A model generated the notes under the pieces. That model saw only the letters and a program-made list of their open reading frames with translations, was not told the DNA's origin and ran no database searches. Positions 17,968 to 28,609 of a DNA stretch of 64,000 bases are shown here, in pieces. Origin of the DNA: Planctomycetota bacterium (GTDB lineage: Bacteria > Planctomycetota > Phycisphaerae > Tepidisphaerales > Tepidisphaeraceae); contig JBCDCH010000002.1 of the NCBI GenBank assembly GCA_039182125.1, forward strand, positions 58,984 through 122,983, given 5' to 3'. Each line of letters opens with the position of its first letter. Positions within the stretch are counted from its first letter, which is position 1. A program made the translations under genes and the position numbers.

Positions 17968-19005
17968 ATGCACAAGATCGTTCTCATCCCTGGCGACGGG
18001 ATCGGGCCGGAAGTGACCGGGGCGGCTTGCCGGGTCATCGACGCGGCGGGTACGAAGACCGGCGTGAACATCGACTGGATCAAGTGCCCCGCCGGTGCGG
18101 AGGCGTTGCAGCAGGGACACGATGATGTGCTGCCGCAGGTGACGCTCGACGCGATCGCCGAGCACAAGGTCGCGCTCAAGGGCCCGGTCACCACGCCGAT
18201 CGGCAAGGGGTTCACGTCGGTCAACGTGCAACTGCGCAAGAAGCTGAACCTCTACGGGGCGGTCCGACCCGTGCGGAACCTCTCGGGTGTGAAGACACGC
18301 TTCACCGACGTGGACCTCGTCATCGTCCGCGAGAACACCGAAGGTTTGTATAGCGGCATCGAGAACGAGATCGTCAGCACCCCCGGCGCGAGCGTGGTGA
18401 CGAGTTTGAAGATCGCATCGGAAGCCGCCAGCCGACGCATCGCGAAGTTCGCCTTCGAGTACGCCCGGGAACGCGAGCGCAAGCGCGTGACGGTCTTTCA
18501 CAAGGCCAACATCATGAAGCTCTCGGACGGGCTGTTCATTCGTTGTAGTGCCGAGGTCGCCAAGGCGTATCCCGACATTGCTTACGACGAACGCATCATC
18601 GACGCCGGTTGCATGAAGCTGGTGCAGGACCCGAACCAGTTCGACGTGCTGCTGCTCGAGAACCTTTACGGCGACGTGATCAGCGACCTTTGCGCGGGGC
18701 TGGTCGGCGGGCTGGGCGTGGTGCCGGGGAGCAACATCGGCGACGAGGTTGCCGTCTTCGAGGCGGTCCACGGCTCGGCCCCCGACATCGCCGGCCAAGG
18801 CGTGGCCAACCCACTCGCGGTGCTCATGTCTGGCGTCATGATGCTCAACCACCTCGGCGAGACCGACGCCAACGCCAAACAAGCCGCCGAGAAGATCAAG
18901 CACGCTTACAACGCCGTCCTCGACGAGCACACGACCGTCACCCGCGATCTGGGCGGTACGGCAAGCACCGCCGCCTTCACTGACGCACTGATCCAACGGC
19001 TGTAG
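17968..19005 (+). CDS. NAD-type isocitrate dehydrogenase (isocitrate/isopropylmalate dehydrogenase family)
   Basis: A 345-residue beta-decarboxylating dehydrogenase. It starts IVLIPGDGIGPEVTGAA and has the substrate site SVNVQLRKKLNLYGAVRPVR, where the S-x-N-x-x-L-R pattern is the isocitrate type and not the L-L-x-L-R pattern of isopropylmalate dehydrogenase. VIVRENTEGLYSGIE, the Tyr region, and VFEAVHGSAPDIAGQGVANP, the cofactor loop, are intact. It converts isocitrate to 2-oxoglutarate, probably with NAD. Homoisocitrate dehydrogenase is the main alternative. It lies 108 bp upstream of glutamine synthetase III, linking carbon and nitrogen metabolism. Confidence 0.85.
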   Translation: MHKIVLIPGDGIGPEVTGAACRVIDAAGTKTGVNIDWIKCPAGAEALQQGHDDVLPQVTLDAIAEHKVALKGPVTTPIGKGFTSVNVQLRKKLNLYGAVRPVRNLSGVKTRFTDVDLVIVRENTEGLYSGIENEIVSTPGASVVTSLKIASEAASRRIAKFAFEYARERERKRVTVFHKANIMKLSDGLFIRCSAEVAKAYPDIAYDERIIDAGCMKLVQDPNQFDVLLLENLYGDVISDLCAGLVGGLGVVPGSNIGDEVAVFEAVHGSAPDIAGQGVANPLAVLMSGVMMLNHLGETDANAKQAAEKIKHAYNAVLDEHTTVTRDLGGTASTAAFTDALIQRL

Positions 19006-19113
19006 CCCTGGTCTGTTTGCTGATGCCGCAACCCACGCAATAACTCTTGCGATTTTCGCGCGGCCTGCCTACACATGTGGACCAACCGCACGGACCCTCG
19101 GACCTACTCACCA

Positions 19114-21291
<2,178 letters not shown>

Positions 21292-21311
21292 GTGCGTCAG
21301 ACATCCGAACC

Positions 21312-21350
21312 AAGAAAGCCCCACGCTCCCGGAGCGTGGGGCTTTCTTTT
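21312..21350. terminator. Strong intrinsic terminator after glutamine synthetase
   Basis: A long stem (AAGAAAGCCCCACGCT... and its complement ...AGCGTGGGGCTTTCTT) with a tight loop is followed by TTTCTTTT on the plus strand, 20 bp after the glnN stop. The A-rich left side gives it some potential to work on the minus strand also. It separates glnN from pabB. Confidence 0.85.
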
Positions 21351-21353
21351 CGC

Positions 21354-22583
21354 ATGAATGCCCATGGCTTTGGCCGCGGGTCCGTACCCTCCCAGGTGCA
21401 GCAATCGCGCACCATCCTCCACTCCGGCGGCCCGGTCACCCGCTGGTCACGCTACACCTACATCCTCGGCGATCCCGTCGACGAAATCCAAGGCACCCTC
21501 GCCGACCTGCCATCCCTCGGCAACGAGCCCGCCGACGAAGACGCCCCACCCTTCACCGGCGGCTGGGTCGGCCACATCAGCTACGACGCCGGCCGCGCCC
21601 TCGAGCCCGACAAGCTCACCGCCGCCCCGCCCGACGACCTGGGCATCCCGCACATCCATTTCACACGCCACACCGACCTGCTCGTCCACGACCGACTCCA
21701 AGATCGCTGGACCACCATCGGCGCCCCCCGACTCGAGCCGGGCCTGTTCACTTCAGTGAACAGGGCCGAACCCCGACAAACCTTCGCCCGAGCACGGTTC
21801 GAGTCTTCCGTCCAACGCGTCATCGACTACATCGCCGCCGGCGACATCTTCCAGGCCAACCTCTCCCAGCGCTTCTCCATTCCCTGGCGTGAACCGCCGC
21901 ACGTCCTCTTCGAGCGCCTGATCGAACGCAACCCCGCGTGGTATGGCGCGCTGCTCGACCGGGGCGACTACGCGCTGGTCTCCAACAGCCCCGAACTGTA
22001 CCTCCAACTCGACCCGACCGGCCGCGTCGTCACCCGACCGATCAAAGGCACCCGCCCCGCCGGCACCGATCCCGACGAGCTGCTCGCCTCGGCCAAGGAC
22101 GCCGCCGAGCTGAACATGATCGTCGACCTCGAGCGCAACGACCTCGGCCGCGTGTGTGAACTCGGCAGCGTGCGCGTCTCAGAGCCGCGCCACATCGAGG
22201 ACCACGGCAACGTCCTCCACGGCGTCGCCACGATCGAGGGCAAGCTGCGTGATGACGCTACCCTCGCCGACGTCATCGCCGCCACCTTTCCCGGCGGCTC
22301 CATCACCGGCGCGCCCAAGGTCCGCGCCATGCAAATCCTCGACGAACTCGAACCGGTCCAGCGCGGCCCCTACTGCGGCGCGATCGGCTTCATCTCCGAC
22401 ACCGGCCACGCCACCTTCAACATCGCCATCCGCACGATCGTCCTCGCCGGTTACGGAGAGGAAGCCTGGGCCCACGTTAACGTCGGCGGCGGCATCGTCG
22501 CCGACTCCGACCCCGCCGACGAGTACGAAGAAACACTCGTGAAAGCGCGTGCCATGTTCGACGCGCTTGGATTTGAGATTTGA
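21354..22583 (+). CDS. pabB: Aminodeoxychorismate synthase component I (chorismate-binding enzyme)
   Basis: A 409-residue chorismate-utilising enzyme. PIKGTRPAG, DLERNDLGRVCE, HGVATIEGKLRDD, FPGGSITGAPKVRAMQILDE and GAIGFISDTGHATFNIAIRT are the conserved catalytic-core motifs shared with anthranilate synthase I. The next gene is a class IV aminotransferase resembling PabC, so para-aminobenzoate (folate) synthesis is more likely than tryptophan. The N-terminal domain is short. The ATG at 21354 was chosen; a GTG at 21336 lies inside the terminator stem. No glutaminase (PabA) gene is nearby. Confidence 0.9.
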   Translation: MNAHGFGRGSVPSQVQQSRTILHSGGPVTRWSRYTYILGDPVDEIQGTLADLPSLGNEPADEDAPPFTGGWVGHISYDAGRALEPDKLTAAPPDDLGIPHIHFTRHTDLLVHDRLQDRWTTIGAPRLEPGLFTSVNRAEPRQTFARARFESSVQRVIDYIAAGDIFQANLSQRFSIPWREPPHVLFERLIERNPAWYGALLDRGDYALVSNSPELYLQLDPTGRVVTRPIKGTRPAGTDPDELLASAKDAAELNMIVDLERNDLGRVCELGSVRVSEPRHIEDHGNVLHGVATIEGKLRDDATLADVIAATFPGGSITGAPKVRAMQILDELEPVQRGPYCGAIGFISDTGHATFNIAIRTIVLAGYGEEAWAHVNVGGGIVADSDPADEYEETLVKARAMFDALGFEI

Positions 22584-22607
22584 AATCTGAGATTTGAGAT
22601 CTCAAAT
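22571..22607. repeat. AT-rich palindromic repeat cluster
   Basis: Three overlapping palindromes built on TTTGAGAT/ATCTCAAA units, including the 16-bp perfect palindrome ATTTGAGATCTCAAAT (22592-22607), cover the last codons of pabB and the gap to pabC. The base composition is clearly more AT-rich than the surroundings. It looks like the same class of small intergenic element as the repeat near 17.9 kb, with a different sequence. Confidence 0.7.
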
Positions 22608-22613
22608 GGGCCC

Positions 22614-23501
22614 ATGCCCGAAGTTTGGCTCAACGGCGACTTCATCCCCGACGACGACGCGACCGTCAGCATCCATGATGGAGGTCTGCTCCATGCCATC
22701 GGCGTCTTTACGACAATGCGCGCCGTCGACAGCAAGGTCGAGCGCCTGCCGCAACACCTGCAACGCGTCCGACACGACGCCGACGCGCTGGGCGTACCGG
22801 TCACGTTCGACGATGACGCTTTGACCGCAGCGGTCGGCCAACTGCTCGAACGCAACGGCCTCACCGACTCCCGCCTGCGTCTGACCTTCACCCGCGGCGT
22901 CGCCGAGACCGGCCCGGCGACCGGTGCGTCCAAGCCGACCGCCTTCATAACCGCGACCGAGTTCGCGCCTTACCCCGACGACTTCTACGACCGCGGCATG
23001 ACGGTCAAGCTCGTCGACGATCAAAAGGTGAATCCCTACGACCCGCAGGCCGGCCACAAGACGCTCAACTACGCCAGCCGATTTGCCGCCCTGCGCAACG
23101 CCGCCCGGGCCGGTTGCGGCGAGGCGTTGCTGTTCAACGTCCACAACTTTCTCTCCTCCGCCTGCGTCGCCAACGTGTTCGTCGTGAAGGACAACACGCT
23201 GCTCACCCCGCCGACCAACGCCGACCTGGGGGACGAGGCCATCAAGGACAAATGTCCTTATCCGAAGTCGGCGGTCTTGCCGGGCACGACGCGCGGCGCG
23301 GTGCTACACCTCGCCGAGGCCGCCGGCATCCAGACGATCCGTGCCGGCATCGACGTGAACTTCCTGCTCGAAGCCGACGAGGTGTTTATCACCAACAGCG
23401 CGATGGGTGTGATGCCCGTGACCAAGCTCGAAGCCAAGGACCTGGGTGAGGTCGGCCCGATCACCCGCCAACTCCGGGAGGCCCTCGATGAAAGTCGCTG
23501 A
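22614..23501 (+). CDS. pabC: Class IV PLP aminotransferase, aminodeoxychorismate lyase-like
   Basis: A 295-residue fold-type IV PLP enzyme. The N-terminus VWLNGDFIPDDDATVSIHDG and the Lys-bearing HKTLNYASRFAALRNA (PLP Schiff-base Lys) are typical, with VFITNSAMGVMPVTKLEAK near the C-terminus corresponding to the T-N-S-x-x-G-x-x-P-V motif of the family. Next to pabB the likely reaction is release of pyruvate from 4-amino-4-deoxychorismate to give para-aminobenzoate. Branched-chain or D-amino acid aminotransferase activity cannot be excluded. Its 3' end overlaps the nif3-like gene by 14 bp. Confidence 0.85.
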   Translation: MPEVWLNGDFIPDDDATVSIHDGGLLHAIGVFTTMRAVDSKVERLPQHLQRVRHDADALGVPVTFDDDALTAAVGQLLERNGLTDSRLRLTFTRGVAETGPATGASKPTAFITATEFAPYPDDFYDRGMTVKLVDDQKVNPYDPQAGHKTLNYASRFAALRNAARAGCGEALLFNVHNFLSSACVANVFVVKDNTLLTPPTNADLGDEAIKDKCPYPKSAVLPGTTRGAVLHLAEAAGIQTIRAGIDVNFLLEADEVFITNSAMGVMPVTKLEAKDLGEVGPITRQLREALDESR

Positions 23502-24570
23502 TCTGGTTGCCACGATGGAGACGATCGCCCCGACCCGCTTCGCCGAGTCGTGGGACAACGTCGGCCTGCTCGTGGGCGACCCGGACGCCACGGCGACCAC
23601 CGTCGGCCTGTGCATCGACTACACGCCCGCCGTTGCCAACGAATTTGCCGAACGCGGCGTGGACTTCGTGATTACCTATCACCCCCCGATCTTCAAGTCG
23701 CTCAAACGGCTGTCGCCCGGGACGATTTTCGACGCCATCCGTCGCGGCGTGGCGATCTACTCCCCGCACACCGCGCTCGACGTCGCGGCCGGCGGGACCA
23801 ACGACGTCCTCGCCGACGCCGTTGGCATAACCGCCGAGCGCCGGCCCATCCGACCCAGCAAAGTCGCCGACTGCGTCAAGCTTGTTACCTTTGTCCCCGA
23901 AGCGAACGTCGACGCCGTGAGCGATGCCGTCTGCGCTGTTGGCGCAGGGACGATCGGCGCTTACGACCATTGCACGTTCCGCACCCCCGGCACCGGCACC
24001 TTCTGCGGCGGCGAAGGCACCGACCCCGCCATCGGCCGGCCCGGCAAGCTCGAGACGACCCCGGAGATCCGCCTCGAAACCATCGTCCCCGAAGCACGAA
24101 TCTCCGCCGTGGTCGCGGCGTTGCGGGACGCCCACCCTTACGAAGAACCCGCCTTCGACCTGCTCCGCATGGCCGACCTCCCAAGCAACATCGGCCTCGG
24201 TCGCATCGGTGAGCTATCCGAGCCCACGCCGATCGACACCGTCCTCGATCGCATCAAGACCCACCTCGGCATCGACCACCTCCTGCTCGCCGGCGACAAC
24301 ATCCGCACCATCGAAACCGTAGCGGTCCTCGCCGGCAGCGGTGGTGACATCGTCCACGACCTCGCGGGCAAGTGCGACCTCTACGTCACCGGCGAGCTCA
24401 AGCACCATGATGCGCTGCCCGCCCTGACCCAGCGTCCCGCCATCGTCTGCACGCTCCACTCCAACAGCGAACGCAAGACCCTCGCCGTCGTCGCCGAGCG
24501 CTTGCGTGAGATGCTTCACGTCGAAACGGTGCTGGTCGACGAAGACAGAGATCCGTTCGCGATCGTGTGA
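23488..24570 (+). CDS. Nif3-like dinuclear metal-centre protein
   Basis: A 360-residue member of the Nif3/YqfO family (GTP cyclohydrolase I type 2-like by old annotation). Metal ligands are visible in FVITYHPPIF, YSPHTALDVAAGGTNDVLAD, DLYVTGELKHHDALP and CTLHSNSERKTL. The middle section (about residues 125-235) is the PII/CutA-like insert found in the long, YqfO-type members. The start at 23488 has GGAGG 6 bp upstream and overlaps pabC by 14 bp. The biochemical role of this family is still unsettled. The link with pabBC suggests a folate-related function, but this is inference. Confidence 0.9.
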   Translation: MKVADLVATMETIAPTRFAESWDNVGLLVGDPDATATTVGLCIDYTPAVANEFAERGVDFVITYHPPIFKSLKRLSPGTIFDAIRRGVAIYSPHTALDVAAGGTNDVLADAVGITAERRPIRPSKVADCVKLVTFVPEANVDAVSDAVCAVGAGTIGAYDHCTFRTPGTGTFCGGEGTDPAIGRPGKLETTPEIRLETIVPEARISAVVAALRDAHPYEEPAFDLLRMADLPSNIGLGRIGELSEPTPIDTVLDRIKTHLGIDHLLLAGDNIRTIETVAVLAGSGGDIVHDLAGKCDLYVTGELKHHDALPALTQRPAIVCTLHSNSERKTLAVVAERLREMLHVETVLVDEDRDPFAIV

Positions 24571-24590
24571 CCGATCCGTATCATCGGGAC

Positions 24591-27575
24591 ATGCCATCTT
24601 TGTTGCTTGCCGTGCTGCTCCTGGCTCCGCCGTCGAACGCCGCGACCGAGCCGGTCGTCGGGCTCAAGCAGGCCGACCCGGCCGTTCACGCGCTCACCAA
24701 CGCGACAATCCACGTCCGTCCCGGCGAGGTACTCGAAGATGCGACGCTCATCGTCCGCGATGGCGTGATCGAAGCGGTCGGCGATGTCGACGTCCCCGAC
24801 GATGCACAAGTCTGGGATGCAACCGGCAAGACGATCTACGCCGGCTTCATCGACGCTCACATGCCGACCAAGACGACACTCCCCAAGTCGACCGTCGGTT
24901 ACTGGAACGACAACATCCGCCCGCAGGTAAGCGTCGCCACTTCCTGGTCGTTCAACGAAAAGACCGCCGAGCAGTGGCGGGCGCAGGGCATCGTCCTGCA
25001 GATCGCGACGCCGACCGATGGCCTGATCCACGGCACCTCCGCCGCCGTGCCCACAGGCGGCGACGACCCGCTCCCGTTGACCGGCGCGACCGCGCTGCAC
25101 GCCAAGCTCCGCCCCGGCGGCTCGTGGCGTGACCGCACCTATCCCAACTCGCCGATGGGCGCGTTCGCCCTTATCCGCCAGGCGTTCTACGACGCCCAGT
25201 GGCAGGAACGCACCAACGACGCCCCCCGAAACGACGCACTGGCCGCACTGATCGAGCATCGGGAACTGCCTGTCGTCGTCGCCGCACCCAACGAGCTGCA
25301 CACGTATCGCGGTCGAGCACTCGGCGAGGAGTTTGACTTGGACGTCATGCTGCTGGGTAGCGGTCGGTCGTATCTCGCGGCGGAGACGCTCGGCGAAACG
25401 CCGGTCATCGTGCCGTTGAACTTCCGCAAGCCGCCGGACGTCTCGTCGCCGGCCTTGGCGTCGTTGGCGTCGCTGCGGGAGCTCATGCTTTGGGATCTCG
25501 CCCCAGAGAACCCGGCCCGCCTCGCCGCGGCCGACGTGCCGATCCTGTTCACGGCCCACGGGCTGGACAAGCCGAAGATGTTCCTCCCGGCAGTGCGCAA
25601 GGCAGTATCTCGCGGCCTCTCCGCCGAGGACGCACTCGCCGCCCTAACCACCGAGCCGGCCGAGCGGTTCGGCCTCGACAGCCACGGCACGCTCGAAGCG
25701 GGAATGGCCGCGAGCTTCGTCGTGTTCAACGGCGATGCGTTCGACAACGCGAAGCTGACCGACACATGGGTCGCCGGCCAACGCTACGCCATCGTGGCGG
25801 ATAAAGCTTTCGAGCCGAGCGGACGCTGGGCGTTCGACATCGGCGGCGATGCGCTGTTCGTGCAGATCGACGAGAAGATGAAGGGCAACGCGATGGTGTT
25901 TGGCCGCAGGTTGATCGCGTTTCCGTTGAAGAACATTGCCGCAGAGTCGCGAAACCTGCGCTTCACGCTGCCGCTGGCCGACGATTCCGTTGCCACCGCG
26001 AGCGTCACGGTCATCGGCAACGACGCCACCGGCACGGCCCTGTTCCCCGACGGCCGCACCGTCGCGATCCGCGGCAACCGCCTCGGCGATCTCGAACCGA
26101 GCGAAGCGGACGATGCCGAAGACGAACCCCGCATGGCCAGCTACGAGCCGCAGTATCCGCTGGGGGCGTATGGCAGGGACGAGCTTCCACCACAAGCAGG
26201 GACTCACATCATCGGTGCCACCGTGTGGACAATGACCGATGATGACGAACCAACCACATCGGTGGTCAAAGTCCGCGATGGTCGCATCGCCAGTCTGATG
26301 ACGGTCGAAGACTACCGGGACGAAGTGCAGTTCGTTCCAGGCATCGAAGAAGTCGAAGCCACCAGCTACCACCTCACCCCCGGCCTCATCGACGCTCACT
26401 CCCACATTGCCACCGACGGCGGCATCAACGAGTCCGGCCAGGCGATCACCTGCGAAGTCCGCATTGCCGACTTCCTCGATCCGACCGACATCGCCATCTA
26501 CCGCCAACTGGCCGGCGGCACCACGACCGCCAACGTCCTGCACGGCAGTGCCAACCCCATCGGCGGACAGAACGCGGTGATCAAGTTCCGCTGGGGCGTG
26601 ACCGACCCCGACGACCTGCTCATGACCGAAGCTCCGCAAGGCGTGAAGTTCGCGCTCGGTGAAAACGTCAAGCAGTCCAACTGGGGCGACGACGCGACGA
26701 CCCGCTACCCGCAAACGCGCATGGGCGTGGTCGAGATCATGGAGGACGCCCTGCGTCGTGGTGCCGCTTATGCCGAGGATGACGACCCCGACAAGCGGAT
26801 CGACCTCGAGCTTGAAGCACTCGCCGAGGTCATCGCCGGCGATCGGCTCATCCATTGTCACAGCTATCGCCAGGACGAGATCCTCGCGCTGCTGCGAACG
26901 CTGGAGTCGATGGACATTCGCATCGGCACGCTCCAGCACATCCTCGAAGGCTACAAGGTCGCCGAGGAGATCGCCGCCCACGGCGCGGGGGCGAGCAGCT
27001 TCAGCGACTGGTGGGCGTTCAAGTTCGAGGTATACGACGCGATCCCGTACAACGCCGCGCTCATGCATCGGGCCGGCATCGTCGTGAGCCTCAACAGCGA
27101 CGACAGCGAGCTCGGTCGCCGGCTCAACACCGAAGCGGCCAAGGCCGTCAAGTACGGCGGCGTCTCCGAGGTCGAAGCGCTCAAGATGGTCACGATCAAC
27201 CCCGCCATCCAGCTCGGCATCGACGAGCACACCGGCAGCATCGAAGTCGGCAAGAACGCGGACCTGGTCCTCTGGGATGGCCACCCGCTCGACAGCCGCA
27301 GTCGACCGATCAAGGTCTGGGTCGATGGCCGATTGATGTGGGACCGCGAGACCGACGCCGCCGAGCGCGAACGGATTGCCGAGATGCGAGCCACGCTCAT
27401 TCAGAAGGTCCTCGCCAGCGGCGAGCAACCCGCCGACCCCGGCTCCGAACAGCCCGGCGAAACGCTCTACCCCGACCACGACATCTTCTGCCACGGCGAC
27501 CACGGCCACGAACACGGGCACGGGCACAGTCATGGGCAGGGCCACGACCACGGTCATGAAGGCCACGAACACTAA
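24591..27575 (+). CDS. Exported double-module amidohydrolase with His-rich tail
   Basis: A 994-residue protein with a short signal peptide (MPSLLLAVLLLAPPSNA). Residues about 35-430 form a first amidohydrolase-like module with no H-x-H metal motif (GFIDAHMPTKTT). Residues about 490-945 form a second module with an intact site: TPGLIDAHSHIATDGG, RLIHCHSYRQDEI, and VVSLNSDDSELGRRL for the catalytic Asp. This fits imidazolonepropionase-like metal hydrolases of the amidohydrolase superfamily. The last 33 residues contain 13 histidines (H-G-H-E-H-G-H-G-H type), a likely metal-binding tail. The ATG at 24591 begins the signal peptide; a GTG at 24567 would overlap the nif3 stop. The substrate is unknown. 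Confidence 0.88.
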   Translation: MPSLLLAVLLLAPPSNAATEPVVGLKQADPAVHALTNATIHVRPGEVLEDATLIVRDGVIEAVGDVDVPDDAQVWDATGKTIYAGFIDAHMPTKTTLPKSTVGYWNDNIRPQVSVATSWSFNEKTAEQWRAQGIVLQIATPTDGLIHGTSAAVPTGGDDPLPLTGATALHAKLRPGGSWRDRTYPNSPMGAFALIRQAFYDAQWQERTNDAPRNDALAALIEHRELPVVVAAPNELHTYRGRALGEEFDLDVMLLGSGRSYLAAETLGETPVIVPLNFRKPPDVSSPALASLASLRELMLWDLAPENPARLAAADVPILFTAHGLDKPKMFLPAVRKAVSRGLSAEDALAALTTEPAERFGLDSHGTLEAGMAASFVVFNGDAFDNAKLTDTWVAGQRYAIVADKAFEPSGRWAFDIGGDALFVQIDEKMKGNAMVFGRRLIAFPLKNIAAESRNLRFTLPLADDSVATASVTVIGNDATGTALFPDGRTVAIRGNRLGDLEPSEADDAEDEPRMASYEPQYPLGAYGRDELPPQAGTHIIGATVWTMTDDDEPTTSVVKVRDGRIASLMTVEDYRDEVQFVPGIEEVEATSYHLTPGLIDAHSHIATDGGINESGQAITCEVRIADFLDPTDIAIYRQLAGGTTTANVLHGSANPIGGQNAVIKFRWGVTDPDDLLMTEAPQGVKFALGENVKQSNWGDDATTRYPQTRMGVVEIMEDALRRGAAYAEDDDPDKRIDLELEALAEVIAGDRLIHCHSYRQDEILALLRTLESMDIRIGTLQHILEGYKVAEEIAAHGAGASSFSDWWAFKFEVYDAIPYNAALMHRAGIVVSLNSDDSELGRRLNTEAAKAVKYGGVSEVEALKMVTINPAIQLGIDEHTGSIEVGKNADLVLWDGHPLDSRSRPIKVWVDGRLMWDRETDAAERERIAEMRATLIQKVLASGEQPADPGSEQPGETLYPDHDIFCHGDHGHEHGHGHSHGQGHDHGHEGHEH

Positions 27576-27578
27576 CCC

Positions 27579-27679
27579 GTCATCCCGAGCGCAGCCGAGG
27601 GATCTAGCTTCGGTTGCCCAGCGTTTCATTCAGCCGCCGGACTTTCGAAGCTAGATCCTTCGACTTCGCTCAGGATGAC
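27579..27679. repeat. MITE-like inverted repeat of the GTCATCC...GAGCGAAG type
   Basis: Two imperfect 34-35-bp arms (27579-27613 and 27645-27679) with about four mismatches flank a 31-bp core. The right arm read on the minus strand is GTCATCCTGAGCGAAGTCGA followed by AGGATC, a sequence I know as a widely dispersed short repeat in unrelated bacterial genomes. It occupies the gap between the double-module amidohydrolase and the methyltransferase genes. Confidence 0.85.
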
Positions 27680-27685
27680 TTGCAG

Positions 27686-28609
27686 TTGAAACGTCTCGCA
27701 CGCAACTTCATCAAGCACCACTGGAAGCGCACGTTCGAGCTTGGCCAACGGCTCGGCGTCGACGTGCTGCCACGACACTTCTACGCCAACACCCCCGACT
27801 TCCGCGAGCTGCGCAGAAGCGACGACTGGCGGCGGCCGTACGACATGGTCGGCGTCGCCGGGGCCGATCTCGACGGACAGGTCGAGCGCTTGCGAAGCTG
27901 GGGCGACCACGACCCCGGCGACGTCTGGCAAGACGCCTGCGACGACAACGGCGAACCCGGCTATGTGCAGACCGACGCCGACGCGCTTTGGAACTTTCTC
28001 GCGCACCACCGCCCGAGCCAAGTCACCCAGATCGGCTGCGGCGTGAGCACGGCATTGATGCTGCGTTGTGCCGAGCGGTTCGGGTTCGACTGTGCGATCA
28101 CATGCATCGAGCCGTACCCGACGGACTTTCTCAAGACCGCCGCAGCGGACGGGCGGATCACGCTCATCGCCGAGAAGGCCGAGGCCGTCGACGCCGAGCG
28201 GATCGCCGACGTTCCGAGCGGCGGCTTGTTGTTCATCGACTCGACCCACGCGAGCCGGCCGAATTCCGACGTACACCACCTGCAACTGCGCGTCATCCCG
28301 CGCCTGCGGCCGGGGGTACACATCCATGTGCACGACATGCAGTTCCCCTACGACTTCGGCCCGAACATTCTCGGCCCGGGCGACCTGTTCTTCGGTGCCG
28401 AAGCCGTGCTTCTGCACGCACTGCTCGTCGACAATGCGAAGCTCGCGATCGACGTGAGCATGAGCGCGTTGCACCACGGTCGGCCCGACGTACTCCGCGA
28501 ACTGCTGCCCCACTACGACCTCCCGCCGACCGACCGAGGCCTCAACCCGCCCGAGGCTTTCGGCCTCAGCCCTTCCGCCTGCTACCTCGTCACCAAGGAA
28601 CCGTCATGA
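27686..28609 (+). CDS. Class I SAM-dependent methyltransferase (Methyltransf_24-like)
   Basis: About 307 residues. VTQIGCGVSTALMLRCAERF is the SAM-binding Gly loop, with a Cys replacing the more usual acid, and CIEPYPTDFLKTA provides the ribose-binding Glu. LLFIDSTHASRPNSDVHHLQ and HIHVHDMQFPYDF complete the pattern seen in class I methyltransferases acting on sugars or small molecules. The start is uncertain: the frame is open leftwards through the repeat, and no ATG precedes the conserved region, so a TTG at 27686 (or 27680) is assumed. It overlaps the next gene by ATGA, so the two are coupled. Confidence 0.75.
   Translation: MKRLARNFIKHHWKRTFELGQRLGVDVLPRHFYANTPDFRELRRSDDWRRPYDMVGVAGADLDGQVERLRSWGDHDPGDVWQDACDDNGEPGYVQTDADALWNFLAHHRPSQVTQIGCGVSTALMLRCAERFGFDCAITCIEPYPTDFLKTAAADGRITLIAEKAEAVDAERIADVPSGGLLFIDSTHASRPNSDVHHLQLRVIPRLRPGVHIHVHDMQFPYDFGPNILGPGDLFFGAEAVLLHALLVDNAKLAIDVSMSALHHGRPDVLRELLPHYDLPPTDRGLNPPEAFGLSPSACYLVTKEPS

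Noticed and set aside
25644..27629. A 661-codon minus-strand open frame opposite the amidohydrolase
   Set aside because: Same echo effect; the plus strand carries the metal-site motifs and a signal peptide.
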